Assembly: GCF_030385785.1 (NCBI RefSeq)
Contig: NZ_JAUEDK010000004.1
Coordinates: 1-64,000 of the forward strand
Origin: Crenobacter oryzisoli
Lineage (GTDB): Bacteria; Pseudomonadota; Gammaproteobacteria; Burkholderiales; Chromobacteriaceae
Direction: 5' to 3'
DNA: 64,000 bases
The translations under genes and the position numbers were made by a program. Shown piece by piece: positions 17,253 through 26,552 of this stretch; within the stretch, counting starts at the first letter, position 1; each line of letters opens with the position of its first letter. The notes below the pieces were generated by a model that worked only from the letters and a program-made list of their open reading frames with translations, had not been told where the DNA came from and searched no databases.

Positions 17253-18635
17253 ATGACGACACGGTTTGACGCCATCATCATCGGCACCGGCCAAGCCGGG
17301 CCGTCGCTTGCCGCAAGGCTCTCCGGGGCCGGAATGAAGGTCGCGATCATCGAGCGCAAGTCCTTCGGCGGCACTTGTGTGAATACCGGGTGCATCCCAA
17401 CCAAGGCGCTGGTTGCGAGCGCCTACGCGGCACACCTGGCGCGGCGGGCGGCCGACTATGGCGTGGCGATAGACGGCACGGTCAAGGTCGACATGCCGCG
17501 GGTGAAGGCACGCAAGGACGAGATCTCCGGGCGCTCGAGCCGCAGCGTCGAGCAGTGGCTCAGAGGGCTGGCCAACTGCACCGTATACCAGGGGCACGCC
17601 CGCTTCGAGTCGCCGGATTCCATCCGTGTGAACGACGAGGTGCTGAGCGCCGAGCGCATCTTCATCAATGTCGGCGGACGCGCGCTGGTGCCGCCAATGC
17701 CGGGGCTCGACCAGATCGATTTCCTGACCAACTCGACCATGATGGATGTCGATTTCCTGCCGCAGCATCTGATCGTGATCGGCGGCAGCTATATCGGGCT
17801 GGAGTTCGGGCAGATGTACCGTCGCTTCGGCAGCGCGGTGACGATCATCGAGAAAGGGCCGCGGCTGATCGCGCGGGAAGACGAAGACGTGTCGCAAGGC
17901 GTGCTCGAGATTCTGCAGAACGAAGACATCGGCGTCGAACTGCGCGCAGAATGCATAAAGGTCGCGAAACGCGGCGACCAGATCGCGGTTCAGCTCGACT
18001 GCGCCAGCGGCATGCGCGAAGTCGTCGGGTCGCATCTGCTGCTTGCGATCGGCCGCATCCCTAATACTGACGACCTCGGGCTGGATCAGGCGGGCGTTGA
18101 CGTCGACCCGCGCGGCTACATCACGGTCGACGACCAGCTGCGCACCAATGTGCCGGGCATCTGGGCACTGGGGGACTGCAATGGACGTGGCGCGTTCACA
18201 CACACCTCATACAACGACCACGAGATCGTTGCCGACAATCTGGTGAACGGCGACAACCGCAGCGTGCGTGACCGCATTGTCGCCTACGGCCTATTCATCG
18301 ATCCGCCACTCGGGCGCATCGGCATGAGCGATGACGAGATCCGCCGCTCTGGCCGGCCGGCACTGGTCGGCAAACGCCTGATGACGCGCGTTGGCCGTGC
18401 GGTGGAAAAGGGTGAAACGCAGGGTTTCATGAAAATCACGGTCGACGCGCAGACGAAGGAAATCCTGGGCGCCGCCATCCTTGGCACGGGCGGAGACGAG
18501 GCAGTCCATTGCCTGCTCGACACGATGTATGCGAAGGCTCCCTACACGGTGGTTCAGCGCGCGGTTCATATCCACCCGACCGTCTCGGAATTGTTGCCGA
18601 CGGTACTCGGCGAATTGACGCCGCTGGACGGATAA
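17253..18635 (+). CDS. Pyridine nucleotide-disulfide oxidoreductase (dihydrolipoamide dehydrogenase-like)
   Basis: A 460-residue class I flavin disulfide reductase. It has the FAD motif IGTGQAGPSLA, the redox pair GGTCVNTGCIPTK, a second Rossmann motif GGSYIGLEFGQ, the FAD-binding WALGDCNGRGAFTHTSYND and the dimer-interface HIHPTVSELLP. It resembles mercuric-reductase-like and lipoamide dehydrogenase homologues, but no E2/E3 partner genes are nearby, so the substrate is unknown. It stands alone between two terminators and carries no copy of the steroid operator motif. The ATG at 17253 is chosen because the FAD motif starts seven residues later. Confidence 0.82.
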   Translation: MTTRFDAIIIGTGQAGPSLAARLSGAGMKVAIIERKSFGGTCVNTGCIPTKALVASAYAAHLARRAADYGVAIDGTVKVDMPRVKARKDEISGRSSRSVEQWLRGLANCTVYQGHARFESPDSIRVNDEVLSAERIFINVGGRALVPPMPGLDQIDFLTNSTMMDVDFLPQHLIVIGGSYIGLEFGQMYRRFGSAVTIIEKGPRLIAREDEDVSQGVLEILQNEDIGVELRAECIKVAKRGDQIAVQLDCASGMREVVGSHLLLAIGRIPNTDDLGLDQAGVDVDPRGYITVDDQLRTNVPGIWALGDCNGRGAFTHTSYNDHEIVADNLVNGDNRSVRDRIVAYGLFIDPPLGRIGMSDDEIRRSGRPALVGKRLMTRVGRAVEKGETQGFMKITVDAQTKEILGAAILGTGGDEAVHCLLDTMYAKAPYTVVQRAVHIHPTVSELLPTVLGELTPLDG

Positions 18636-18642
18636 CAGATAG

Positions 18643-18668
18643 AACAGGCGGCGGGTTTGCCGCCTGTT
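18643..18668 (+). terminator. Intrinsic terminator after disulfide oxidoreductase
   Basis: AACAGGCGGC and GCCGCCTGTT form a ten-base-pair stem with a short loop, seven bases after the stop codon. Only a few T residues follow. Confidence 0.75.
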
Positions 18669-18862
18669 TACCTCAGTGGTTCTTATGTCTTGACGTAGGG
18701 GCACTGCGCGCCTCCCTATCCCCCATCCGGTCGGGCCACCTCCGGCCGATGCTGCTTGTCCCTTCCCGGACGCATCACAATTTCATGCCTCCCCGCACCA
18801 CCCCTATCTCTCGGTGGGCCCGTTCTCCCTCAAGTCATTGCCGTTCTAAAGCGGTCACGTCC

Positions 18863-18877
18863 TCCATTCGGACGATG
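18863..18877 (+). promoter_or_regulatory. Steroid-operon operator motif, copy 3
   Basis: TCC-ATTC-GGA-CGATG, a perfect TCC/GGA inverted half-site followed by CGATG. It ends 98 bases before the small ORF at 18976. The 18 bases TCCTCCATTCGGACGATG here are identical to those at 19185-19202. Confidence 0.7.
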
Positions 18878-18975
18878 TGGCCGCGCCGCCGCGATCCGAA
18901 TACTGGCGAAAAACCGGCCGGGCATGTCGACCCGGGCCGTTGCCGCTGCGAAGGGGCATCGCGAAGGAGAACGCC

Positions 18976-19128
18976 ATGATCAAGCTCGCTGTCTGTGCCG
19001 TGTTGCTGGCGGTGCTCGCCGCCGTCTATGTGTACCGGTCCGATTCGGCCGATGTCGAGGCCTGCGCCGACGCCTCCTGTGGCAGCCACGCCCTGCAATG
19101 CGACTTGCTGGCGCTCTTCCAGCATTAG
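18976..19128 (+). CDS. Small 50-residue membrane-anchored or exported protein, function unknown
   Basis: A 50-residue frame starting with a hydrophobic N-terminus (IKLAVCAVLLAVLAAVYVY) that reads as a membrane anchor or signal peptide. A short polar tail follows with three cysteines (CADASCGSHALQC) that could pair outside the cytoplasm. AAGGAGA lies six bases before the ATG, an excellent ribosome binding site. It has its own operator motif upstream, and the exporter operon begins about 160 bases later. Not recognised as a known family; possibly an accessory of the downstream transport genes. Confidence 0.55.
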   Translation: MIKLAVCAVLLAVLAAVYVYRSDSADVEACADASCGSHALQCDLLALFQH

Positions 19129-19187
19129 CACCTGTGATGAGCCTGCTCGCAGCCAGGGGCAGATTCATCACAGGCTCTGTCCACTCC

Positions 19188-19202
19188 TCCATTCGGACGA
19201 TG
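19188..19202 (+). promoter_or_regulatory. Steroid-operon operator motif, copy 4
   Basis: TCC-ATTC-GGA-CGATG, identical to copy 3. It lies 59 bases after the small ORF stop and ends 83 bases before the YCF48-like gene. It suggests that the exporter operon has its own regulated promoter. Confidence 0.7.
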
Positions 19203-19285
19203 CCGCCGATCCCGTCTCGTTCGAACAATCGCAGCAAACAACACGAGCCGGCGCTCGCCGGTCCCGCAACGAGAGGAGCACCCCC

Positions 19286-20266
19286 ATGACTAGACTCGTC
19301 GGGCTCGCCATGTCGCTGATCACCCTGATCGCGGCGCTGGTGGCCTTTTCCCCGCGGCCGATGCCCAGCTTTCGGCCAACCCGGCTCGATGCCAACGAGC
19401 TGATCGTCAACGGTGTCGCCCAGGCCGGCGCGCGCGTGGTGGCGGTCGGCGAGCAGGGCCACATCCTCTATTCGGCCGATGACGGCTCCCACTGGCAGGA
19501 GGCCGAGCTCGGCAAGGCGCGCGGCTCGACGCTGAACCAGGTGTGGTTCGCCACGCCTGATGTCGGCGTCGCGGTCGGCCACGACGGTTGGATCGTGCGC
19601 ACCACCGACGGCGGGCGGCACTGGCAGGAAGTGGCATTCGATACCAAGCGCAGCGACCCGCTGCTCGGCGTGTGGGGCGACGGCAAGGTGCTGTTCGCCT
19701 ACGGTAGCTTCGGCCAACTGCTGAAGTCGGACGATGGCGGCGTGCACTGGGCGGCGCAGCCGATCGATGCCGACGAGCGCCACCTGTACGGCCTGGCCGG
19801 CCAGGGCGACACCCGCCTCTTGGTCGGCGAGCAGGGCACGCTGCTGCGCTCCACCGACGCCGGCGCCAGCTGGCAGAAACAGGCGCCGTTCTACGCCGGC
19901 TCGCTGTTCGGCGCGCTGGCGCTGGGCAAGGGCGAATGGCTGGTGTACGGCATGCGCGGCCATGTGTTCAAGAGCGTCGACGACGGCGCCAGCTGGCAGC
20001 CGGTGGCGCTGCCGATCCCGGTCACGCTGTTCGGCGGCGCCAAGTTGGCCGACGGCAGGGTGGTGCTGGTCGGGCAGGGCGGCTCGGTGTTGGTGTCGCC
20101 CGACGGCGTAGCACCGTTCGCCGTGCTGCACGCCGGCGGCCGGCAGAGCCTGACCGCGGTGCTGGCCGGCCGCGACGGCAGCGTCTACACCGCCGGCGAA
20201 ACCGGCATCGCCCGCGATGCTCGGCTGTCCGCCCCCGTTTCCCCATCCGCCTCGCCACGGAGCTGA
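19286..20266 (+). CDS. YCF48/BNR-repeat beta-propeller protein, exported
   Basis: A 326-residue protein with an N-terminal hydrophobic segment (LVGLAMSLITLIAALVAF) likely to export or anchor it. It then has at least four Asp-box/YCF48-type repeats (YSADDGSHWQEA, RTTDGGRHWQEV, KSDDGGVHWAAQ, RSTDAGASWQKQ, KSVDDGASWQPV), predicting a beta-propeller in the periplasm. In steroid-degrading proteobacteria such proteins are commonly encoded beside an MMPL exporter and DUF1302/DUF1329 proteins. It ends three bases before the MMPL gene, so a joint role in steroid or lipid trafficking is inferred. GAGAGGAG precedes the ATG. Confidence 0.8.
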   Translation: MTRLVGLAMSLITLIAALVAFSPRPMPSFRPTRLDANELIVNGVAQAGARVVAVGEQGHILYSADDGSHWQEAELGKARGSTLNQVWFATPDVGVAVGHDGWIVRTTDGGRHWQEVAFDTKRSDPLLGVWGDGKVLFAYGSFGQLLKSDDGGVHWAAQPIDADERHLYGLAGQGDTRLLVGEQGTLLRSTDAGASWQKQAPFYAGSLFGALALGKGEWLVYGMRGHVFKSVDDGASWQPVALPIPVTLFGGAKLADGRVVLVGQGGSVLVSPDGVAPFAVLHAGGRQSLTAVLAGRDGSVYTAGETGIARDARLSAPVSPSASPRS

Positions 20267-20269
20267 CCC

Positions 20270-22639
20270 ATGAAGACCGTTTCCCTGCTCGACCGGGCTG
20301 CCACGGCGCTGATCGCCTGGCGCCGCCCGCTGCTCGTGCTGTTTCTGGCGCTGACCGCGCTGTTCGGCTACACCGCCACCCAGCTCAAGCTCGACCCGGG
20401 CTTCAACAAGATGATCCCGTTGAAGCACGAATACATGCGCACCTTCACCGACTACGCGCAGACCTTCTCCGGTGCCAACCGCGTGGTGGTCAACCTGCGG
20501 TGGAAGGGCAAGGGCGATATCTACAACCCGCAGTTCCTCGACGCGCTGCGCCGCGCCACCGATGAGGTGTTCTTCATCCCCGGCGTCGAGCGCACCCGGG
20601 TGTTCTCGCTGTTCACGCCGAACGTGCGCTACATCGAGGTCACCGAGAAGGGCTATGTCGGCGACGTGGTGGTGCCGGCGCACTTCACCGGCAGCCAGGC
20701 CGACCTCGACACGGTGCGCCGCAACGTGGCCCGCTCCGGTGAGATCGGCAGCCTGGTGTCCAATGACCTGAAGGGCGCACTGATCCGCGCCGAGTTGTTG
20801 GAAGTAAACCCGGCCACCGGCGAGCGGCTCGACTATGTCGAGGTGGCGAAACGCCTGGAGGAGATCCGCGCCAAGTTCGGCAAGGAGAACATCGAGGTCA
20901 ACATCACCGGCTTCGCCAAGCTGATCGGCGACGTCGAAGCCGGCCTCAACGGCGTGCTGGTGTTCTTCGCCATCGCCTTCGCCATCACCGCGTTGCTGCT
21001 GTTCGCCTACAGCCGCTCGCTGAAGCTGACCGTCGTCGCGCTGCTGGTGGCGCTGCTACCGGTGGTGTGGCTGCTCGGCCTGTTACCGCTGTTCGGCCAG
21101 GGCATCGACCCAATGTCCATCCTGGTGCCGTTCCTGATCTTCTCGATCGGCGTATCGCACGCGGTGCAGATGACCAATGCCTGGAAGCAGGAAAAACTCG
21201 CCGGCGCCACCTCCGAAGAGGCGGCCCGCCAGGCCTTCCGCAAGCTGTTCGTGCCGGGCTCGGTGGCGCTGCTGACCAACGCGCTGGGCTTCATGGTGAT
21301 CATGCGCATCGACATCGCCATCGTGCGCGAGCTGGGCCTCACCGCCTGCCTCGGCGTGACGCTGATGATCGTCACCAACAAGCTGATGCTGCCGGTGGTG
21401 CTGTCCTACCTGAAGCTGGAAGCATCGGCTGCACAGAGTCGCCACGATGCCAGCCGCCGCCACCCGCTGTGGTGGGCGATCTCCGGCTTCGCCGAGCGCA
21501 AGCGCGGTCTCGCCGCCTTCGCAGTGGCGCTGGCGTTGCTGGCGGTCGGCACCGTGCAGTCGCGCCACCTCGCCACCGGTGACATCGGCAACGGCGTGCC
21601 GGAGCTGCGCGCCGACTCGCGCTACAACCGCGACAACGATGCCATCGTCGGCCACTACAACGTCGGTGTGGACGTGCTGACCGTGGTGGTCGAGACCAAG
21701 GGCTATGACGACGCCTGCCTGCACTACCCGGTGATGGCGGCGATCGACCGCTTCGAACTGTTCATGCGCGGCGTGGACGGCGTGCACTCGGTGTACAGCG
21801 TGCCGTCGGCGGCCAAAGTATCGATCGCCGCCAGCAACGAGGGCCACCCGCGCTGGGCCGCGCTGCCGCGCAACCGCGAGGGGCTGACCCAGGGCGCCAA
21901 CGGCTTCAACCCCGACCTCGGCCTTAACACCGACGGCTGCGGCGCGATCCAGATCCTGATCTATCCGAAGGACCACCAGGGCACCACCATCGCCCACATC
22001 GTCGCCGAGGCGAAGCGCTTCATCGCCGCCGAGCAGGTGCCGAACCTGCGCTTCCGCCTGGCCGGCGGCAACGTCGGGGTGATGGCGGCCACCAACGAGG
22101 CGGTGGAGAACGCCGAGGTATCGATGCTGCTGTCGATCTTCGGCGCCATCGCGCTGCTGTGCTTCGTCACCTTCCGCTCCTGGCGCGCGGTGCTGTGCAT
22201 CATCGTGCCGCTGACCATCGTGTCCATCCTGTGCAATGCGCTGATGGCGACGCTGGGCATCGGCCTGAAGGTGTCGACGCTGCCGGTGATCGCGCTCGGC
22301 GTGGGGGTCGGTGTCGACTACGGTATTTATCTCTTCGAGCGCATTCAGCACCAGATGCACCACGAGGGCCAGGGGCTGCGCGAGGCGTTCTACCAGGCGA
22401 TGTGCCAGCGCGGCACCGCTGCCGCCTTCACTGCGGTGACGATGGCGGCCGGCGTGGCCACCTGGGCGCTGTCGGCGCTGAAGTTCCAGGCCGACATGGG
22501 CGTGCTCCTGGCCTTCATGTTCCTGGTCAATCTGCTCGGTGCGGTGTTCCTGCTGCCGGCGCTGGCGGTATGGCTGGGCGTCGGCGAGACCGCGCGCGAG
22601 CGCAAGGCGCGGGTGGCACTGTCCGAAGCGGGCAGCTGA
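20270..22639 (+). CDS. MMPL/RND-family transporter
   Basis: A 789-residue inner-membrane RND-superfamily protein of the MMPL type. It has an N-terminal transmembrane helix (LLVLFLALTALFGYTATQL), a periplasmic loop, five or six helices with LVPFLIFSIGVSHAVQM, a second loop and a second helical bundle with VIALGVGVGVDYGIYLFERI. Family members export lipids or hydrophobic compounds using the proton gradient. Translational spacing to the YCF48-like gene is three bases. By context it moves steroids or their intermediates, but direction and substrate are unproven. A terminator follows. Confidence 0.85.
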   Translation: MKTVSLLDRAATALIAWRRPLLVLFLALTALFGYTATQLKLDPGFNKMIPLKHEYMRTFTDYAQTFSGANRVVVNLRWKGKGDIYNPQFLDALRRATDEVFFIPGVERTRVFSLFTPNVRYIEVTEKGYVGDVVVPAHFTGSQADLDTVRRNVARSGEIGSLVSNDLKGALIRAELLEVNPATGERLDYVEVAKRLEEIRAKFGKENIEVNITGFAKLIGDVEAGLNGVLVFFAIAFAITALLLFAYSRSLKLTVVALLVALLPVVWLLGLLPLFGQGIDPMSILVPFLIFSIGVSHAVQMTNAWKQEKLAGATSEEAARQAFRKLFVPGSVALLTNALGFMVIMRIDIAIVRELGLTACLGVTLMIVTNKLMLPVVLSYLKLEASAAQSRHDASRRHPLWWAISGFAERKRGLAAFAVALALLAVGTVQSRHLATGDIGNGVPELRADSRYNRDNDAIVGHYNVGVDVLTVVVETKGYDDACLHYPVMAAIDRFELFMRGVDGVHSVYSVPSAAKVSIAASNEGHPRWAALPRNREGLTQGANGFNPDLGLNTDGCGAIQILIYPKDHQGTTIAHIVAEAKRFIAAEQVPNLRFRLAGGNVGVMAATNEAVENAEVSMLLSIFGAIALLCFVTFRSWRAVLCIIVPLTIVSILCNALMATLGIGLKVSTLPVIALGVGVGVDYGIYLFERIQHQMHHEGQGLREAFYQAMCQRGTAAAFTAVTMAAGVATWALSALKFQADMGVLLAFMFLVNLLGAVFLLPALAVWLGVGETARERKARVALSEAGS

Positions 22640-22656
22640 GCCGGTCCATCAAAACA

Positions 22657-22690
22657 AAACAGCCACGCCCAAGGCGTGGCTGTTTTGTTA
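22657..22690 (+). terminator. Intrinsic terminator after MMPL gene
   Basis: AAAACAGCCACGCC and GGCGTGGCTGTTTT form a 14-base-pair stem with a very short loop and a T-rich 3' side. It starts 18 bases after the stop. The A-rich left arm means it could work in both directions. Confidence 0.9.
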
Positions 22691-23253
22691 TTGGGCACGG
22701 ATGGTACCTCTGCTTCTCTGCAGCGTATCTGACCGGCGACTGGTTTTGACTCGGAGTGCCCCCCAATTGACTGAGAATTGTCAGTTTTCGGCTGAAGTGG
22801 CCGGTTGGTGAGCGGCTCGGGAAGGGGCAGCTTCCGACCCAGTCCTGACCTTCGTTGTCGATTACGTTCAACGGCAGGTATTGGAGTGGACCTGTCTCTC
22901 CAGTCTGTGGCTAAAGGGCAAGATGTCGACCTTATATGGAGCACCACCGAGGGCCGAGCTGGAGTCTGCGTACTAGCTTGCCAGTTAGTCAGCCGAAATC
23001 GCTACTGTGCTGGGGACTTGGTGGCAGGAGGTCGTAATGGAATTTGGCCCCATCACCAAAGCCCTTGTGCCCGCTTGTGACCTTCTCACTATCCCTCTGT
23101 ACTCGCATGCATCCACACACACAGGCAAGGACTGTCTAGACCAATTGCTGCAGCCAGTGCATTAATAAACTGCACAAATTCCATATTGTTCAACCGTGGC
23201 TACATTCCCATAATCTGGATCAGCATGCTAGGAAGCATGGCCTTTCCGTCATT
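22691..23253. other. Gene-free stretch between exporter and quinone oxidoreductase
   Basis: No supported gene. Open frames at 22805-23080 and 23186-23386 have no ribosome binding site or recognisable features. Composition drifts toward lower GC, and the text looks like decayed coding sequence. This is the border between the steroid cluster and an accessory segment. No steroid operator motif is present. Confidence 0.5.
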
Positions 23254-23265
23254 AAGGAGATGTCG

Positions 23266-24240
23266 ATGGTTGCTGTTGTCCGATTTGATCAATGTGGAGG
23301 CCCCAATGTCTTGTACATTGAGGAAGCAAGCCCAGCCAACCCTGGGGCGGGGGAAGTATGGATCGAGCAAGCTGCGATCGGGGTGAACTATCTGGATGTG
23401 ATGCAGCGTAATGGCGCGGTGAAAATTCCCCTGCCATCCGGCTTGGGGCTGGAAGGTGCCGGCCGCGTGACCGCTATAGGGGAAGGGGTAAGCAATGTTC
23501 AGGTGGGTGATCGGGTCGCTTATGCCACCGGGCCGCTGGGCGGCTATGCCAGTGGACGCATCTATCCTGCCGAACGGCTGGTCAAACTGGCGGACAGCCT
23601 GTCATGTGAAGATGCGGCCGCCATCCTGTTCAAGGGCATCACCGCACAGTACCTGCTCAAAACTACCTACCCGGTAGGCCCGGGCACCACCATCCTGCTC
23701 TACGGCGTGGCAGGCGGCGTGGGTGCCCTCATGGCACAGTGGGCCAAACAGCTGGGGGCATTCGTGATTGGTGTCGTGTCGAAAGAGGCCAGCGTGCCCA
23801 AGGCGGAAGCGCTGGGCTGTGATGCGGTGCTGGTATTCGACCCGTCCACACTGGCCAGCGAGGTTGGCCGCATCACCCGCGGCAGCAAGGTGGATGTGGT
23901 GTATGACCCGATTGGCCGCTTGTCGTTTGAGGCATCGCTGGACAGCTTGCGCCCGCGTGGGCTGATGGTGTCTTTCGGTGCCTCGTCCGGCGTGCCGTCC
24001 GCGGTTGAGCTGGCCACGCTGAATGCCAAAGGTTCGCTGTTTCTCACCCGGCCATCGCTGGCCGCCCATACGGCCAACGACGCGGAGTACCACGCAAGGG
24101 CGCAGGACGTGCTGGCCGCCGTGAGCAGCGGCGTGATCGCGCCACGCATCTGGGAGCGTTACGCTTTGTCCGATGTGGCAGCCGCCCACGCCGATCTCGA
24201 AGCCGGGCGCACCTCCGGCAGCATTATCCTGCAGCCATGA
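23266..24240 (+). CDS. Quinone oxidoreductase-like medium-chain dehydrogenase
   Basis: A 324-residue NADPH:quinone oxidoreductase-type MDR protein without structural zinc cysteines. It has a GroES-like N-domain (GVNYLDVMQRNG, GLGLEGAGRVTAIGEGV) and the nucleotide-binding YGVAGGVGALMAQWAKQLG. The ATG at 23266 has AAGGAG six bases upstream; an ATG at 23260 abuts that site and is less likely. The LysR gene overlaps its end, so the two are transcribed together. There is no evident steroid role. Confidence 0.82.
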   Translation: MVAVVRFDQCGGPNVLYIEEASPANPGAGEVWIEQAAIGVNYLDVMQRNGAVKIPLPSGLGLEGAGRVTAIGEGVSNVQVGDRVAYATGPLGGYASGRIYPAERLVKLADSLSCEDAAAILFKGITAQYLLKTTYPVGPGTTILLYGVAGGVGALMAQWAKQLGAFVIGVVSKEASVPKAEALGCDAVLVFDPSTLASEVGRITRGSKVDVVYDPIGRLSFEASLDSLRPRGLMVSFGASSGVPSAVELATLNAKGSLFLTRPSLAAHTANDAEYHARAQDVLAAVSSGVIAPRIWERYALSDVAAAHADLEAGRTSGSIILQP

Positions 24241-25172
24241 TGTATGACACATTTGACAACCAGCGTAGCGACGAAATCGCCGCCCTGCTTGCCGTGGCAT
24301 CCGAGGGCTCGTTCGTGGCTGCCGGCCGCTTGCTCCAGCGCCACCCGACCGTGGTATCCAAGCGGGTTGCCGCCCTGGAGGCGCGTCTGGGCATCCGGCT
24401 GATTGAGCGCACCACTCGGCAAGTGCGCCTGACGGATGCCGGTGCCCAACTGACGCAGAAGCTCCGTACCGCCATCGATTTGATTACCGAAGCAGAGCAG
24501 GAAGCCTCCGCCGGCGCAGCGGAAGTCCGCGGGGTCTTGCGGGTGGCCTTTCCTGCTGCCATGGGGCGGCAATGGCTGGCTCCCATGCTGCCGGCGTTCC
24601 TGGAAGCTTATCCGCAGGTATCCATCGTGGCTGATTATAACGAGCGCTTCGTGGACATCATCGCCGAAGGATTCGATCTGGCCATTCGCATGGGCGAGTT
24701 GCACGACAGCCGGCTGATCGCCAAAAAGCTTGGCGATCATCGCCGCATCTTGTGTGCTTCTCCAGCGTATATTGAAGCCCACGGCCAGCCGGCCCATCCA
24801 CAGGAGCTGGCCGATCACAACTGCTTGCGTTTCAGTGGTTTTTCGTCCTATCCAGAGTGGCGGCTGACCTGCGGCGAGCAGCAGCAATCTGTCCTGGTAG
24901 CGGGGTCGATGACCAGCAATGACAGCGAGGCACTGCTGGCAGCAGCCCGTGCCGGGACGGGTATCTTGGCCGCCGGCGAGTGGCTGATGAGTCGCGATAT
25001 CGCTGCCGGCAAGCTGGTGCGGGTGCTGCCGGATTGGCAGATGGATGCTCAAGGTGGCATTTACCTGGTTCGTCCTTCGGCCCGGTTTGCAGCAGCCAGC
25101 ACGCTGGCCTTCAAATCCTGGATCGAGGCCAGATTCAACGCCGGACTCCCTTGGCAAATCGGGGAGAACTAA
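24237..25172 (+). CDS. LysR-family transcriptional regulator
   Basis: A 311-residue LysR regulator with an N-terminal winged helix (AVASEGSFVAAGRLLQRHPTVVSKRVAALEARLGIRLIER) and a C-terminal substrate-binding domain. It starts inside the end of the quinone oxidoreductase gene (ATGA-type overlap), and the permease gene follows within two bases. LysR genes are more often divergent from their targets; here the regulator lies mid-operon and may autoregulate the unit. The effector is unknown. Confidence 0.85.
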   Translation: MMYDTFDNQRSDEIAALLAVASEGSFVAAGRLLQRHPTVVSKRVAALEARLGIRLIERTTRQVRLTDAGAQLTQKLRTAIDLITEAEQEASAGAAEVRGVLRVAFPAAMGRQWLAPMLPAFLEAYPQVSIVADYNERFVDIIAEGFDLAIRMGELHDSRLIAKKLGDHRRILCASPAYIEAHGQPAHPQELADHNCLRFSGFSSYPEWRLTCGEQQQSVLVAGSMTSNDSEALLAAARAGTGILAAGEWLMSRDIAAGKLVRVLPDWQMDAQGGIYLVRPSARFAAASTLAFKSWIEARFNAGLPWQIGEN

Positions 25173-25173
25173 G

Positions 25174-26076
25174 ATGATACTGTCAGATAATAGCGGTCAC
25201 CCGCAGCGTGGCGCAGCCTTGTCGGTGACTTCATCGTGCCTGTTTGCCGCGCTGTATTACTACGCCACCTTGCTTTCTCCACTCAGTGGCGAGCAAATCT
25301 TTGGCTGGCGCATGCTGCTTACCCTGCCTTGCGTCACCCTCTTCATGCTTGTTGGCAGAACGTGGGAGCCTGTCGCGCAGGTGTTCGCCCGGCTCAGGCG
25401 CAGGCCATCGCTCCTCCTCGGCTTGGTATGCAGTAGTACCTTGCTGGGCACACAACAATGGCTGTTCATGTGGGCGCCGCTAAACGGCCGCGGGCTGCAG
25501 GTGTCGCTTGGGTATTTTCTGCTGCCTTTGGTCATGCTGCTGGTAGGCCGGCTGTTTTATCGCGAGCCTCTTTCCTGGCTTCAAAAGCTGGCCGGCGTGT
25601 CCGCTGCCTGTGGCGTAGCGCATGAGCTATATCGGGTTGGTGGCTTCTCTTGGGAAGCCTTGCTGGTAGCGCTTGGTTTCCCGCTGTACTTCATGCTGCG
25701 CCGCCGGCTGGCCACCGAACACCTGGGCGGGCTCTGGTTCGACATGCTGCTCACTTTGCCCTTTGCCGCGTGGGTCGTGCTGGGGCAGCACGGCAGTAGT
25801 CAGCCATTTGTTCAGTATCCCCGGCTGTACCTGTTGGTGATCGTACTGGCTCTGATCAGCGCCACGGCCTTCATGGCCTATATCACCGCCAGCCGGTTGT
25901 TGCCGATGGGTTTGTTCGGCTTATTGGGATACGTGGAACCAGTGCTGATGCTGCTGGTTGCCTTGATCCTAGGAGAGCACATTCAGGCCGACGAATGGCT
26001 AACTTACCTCCCCATCTGGGGCGCCATTGCTCTTCTGGTCGTCGATGGAATACATCATGTCTTTCGCGGAAAGTAG
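25174..26076 (+). CDS. RarD-like EamA-family permease
   Basis: A 300-residue integral membrane protein with about ten hydrophobic helices, similar to RarD (EamA/DMT superfamily). Typical segments are ALYYYATLLSPLSGEQIFGWRML, GYFLLPLVMLLVGRLFYREPL and LPMGLFGLLGYVEPVLMLLVALILGE. The substrate is unknown; RarD homologues are linked only loosely to drug sensitivity. GGGGAG precedes the ATG at 25174, and it follows the LysR gene by one base. It is the last gene of the accessory trio. Confidence 0.82.
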   Translation: MILSDNSGHPQRGAALSVTSSCLFAALYYYATLLSPLSGEQIFGWRMLLTLPCVTLFMLVGRTWEPVAQVFARLRRRPSLLLGLVCSSTLLGTQQWLFMWAPLNGRGLQVSLGYFLLPLVMLLVGRLFYREPLSWLQKLAGVSAACGVAHELYRVGGFSWEALLVALGFPLYFMLRRRLATEHLGGLWFDMLLTLPFAAWVVLGQHGSSQPFVQYPRLYLLVIVLALISATAFMAYITASRLLPMGLFGLLGYVEPVLMLLVALILGEHIQADEWLTYLPIWGAIALLVVDGIHHVFRGK

Positions 26077-26552
26077 TTTGAAATGGGCCTGACGATTCTG
26101 GAGACAAGCTACTCTGTTCCGCGTGACGTGGGATGTGAGCACATTCCACTTCCGGCAGGTTTCAGAGTAGAGCAGCTATTCAAACGGCGGTTGTACCAAC
26201 CCGTTGAATTTCCGCTCCTGGCCGGTAGCTGACGCTTAGTCCATACAGTCTGAGCGTCAGCCTAGGCCGAGCTTCGTACTCCCGAGTCAGTATCATCGAC
26301 GGTCGCTTCTGGGCGTATTCGCCGCCACATAGGTTTGAATCTAACGCTTGCAGTGGTGGCGACTACTCACCAATCGCGCCCCGCAACATCGGAAATGCCC
26401 GACAAGCACCAGCACCCCCCTTCGATCTACGATGAGAAGAACGGCTGCATCATTGTCAGCCAGCTCTGGAGACCCAAGCCTCGGCATGCCCCGCCAAACA
26501 GCGATGAGGGCATGCGAGGCGACGTCTTCCTGGCATCACGGGAGGGCAAGCC
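26077..26552. other. Gene-free stretch with one hairpin
   Basis: No supported gene. An inverted repeat GCTGACGCT/AGCGTCAGC spans 26228-26261 without a T-run. Open frames around 26335-26572 lack coding features. The region probably holds the promoter of the cupin gene near its right end. Confidence 0.45.

Noticed and set aside
18980-20683. 567-codon reverse open frame
   Set aside because: Antisense to the YCF48-like and MMPL genes, which have clear domain and ribosome-site support.
22805-23386. Open frames in the gap after the MMPL terminator
   Set aside because: No ribosome binding site, no similarity, and the sequence looks decayed.
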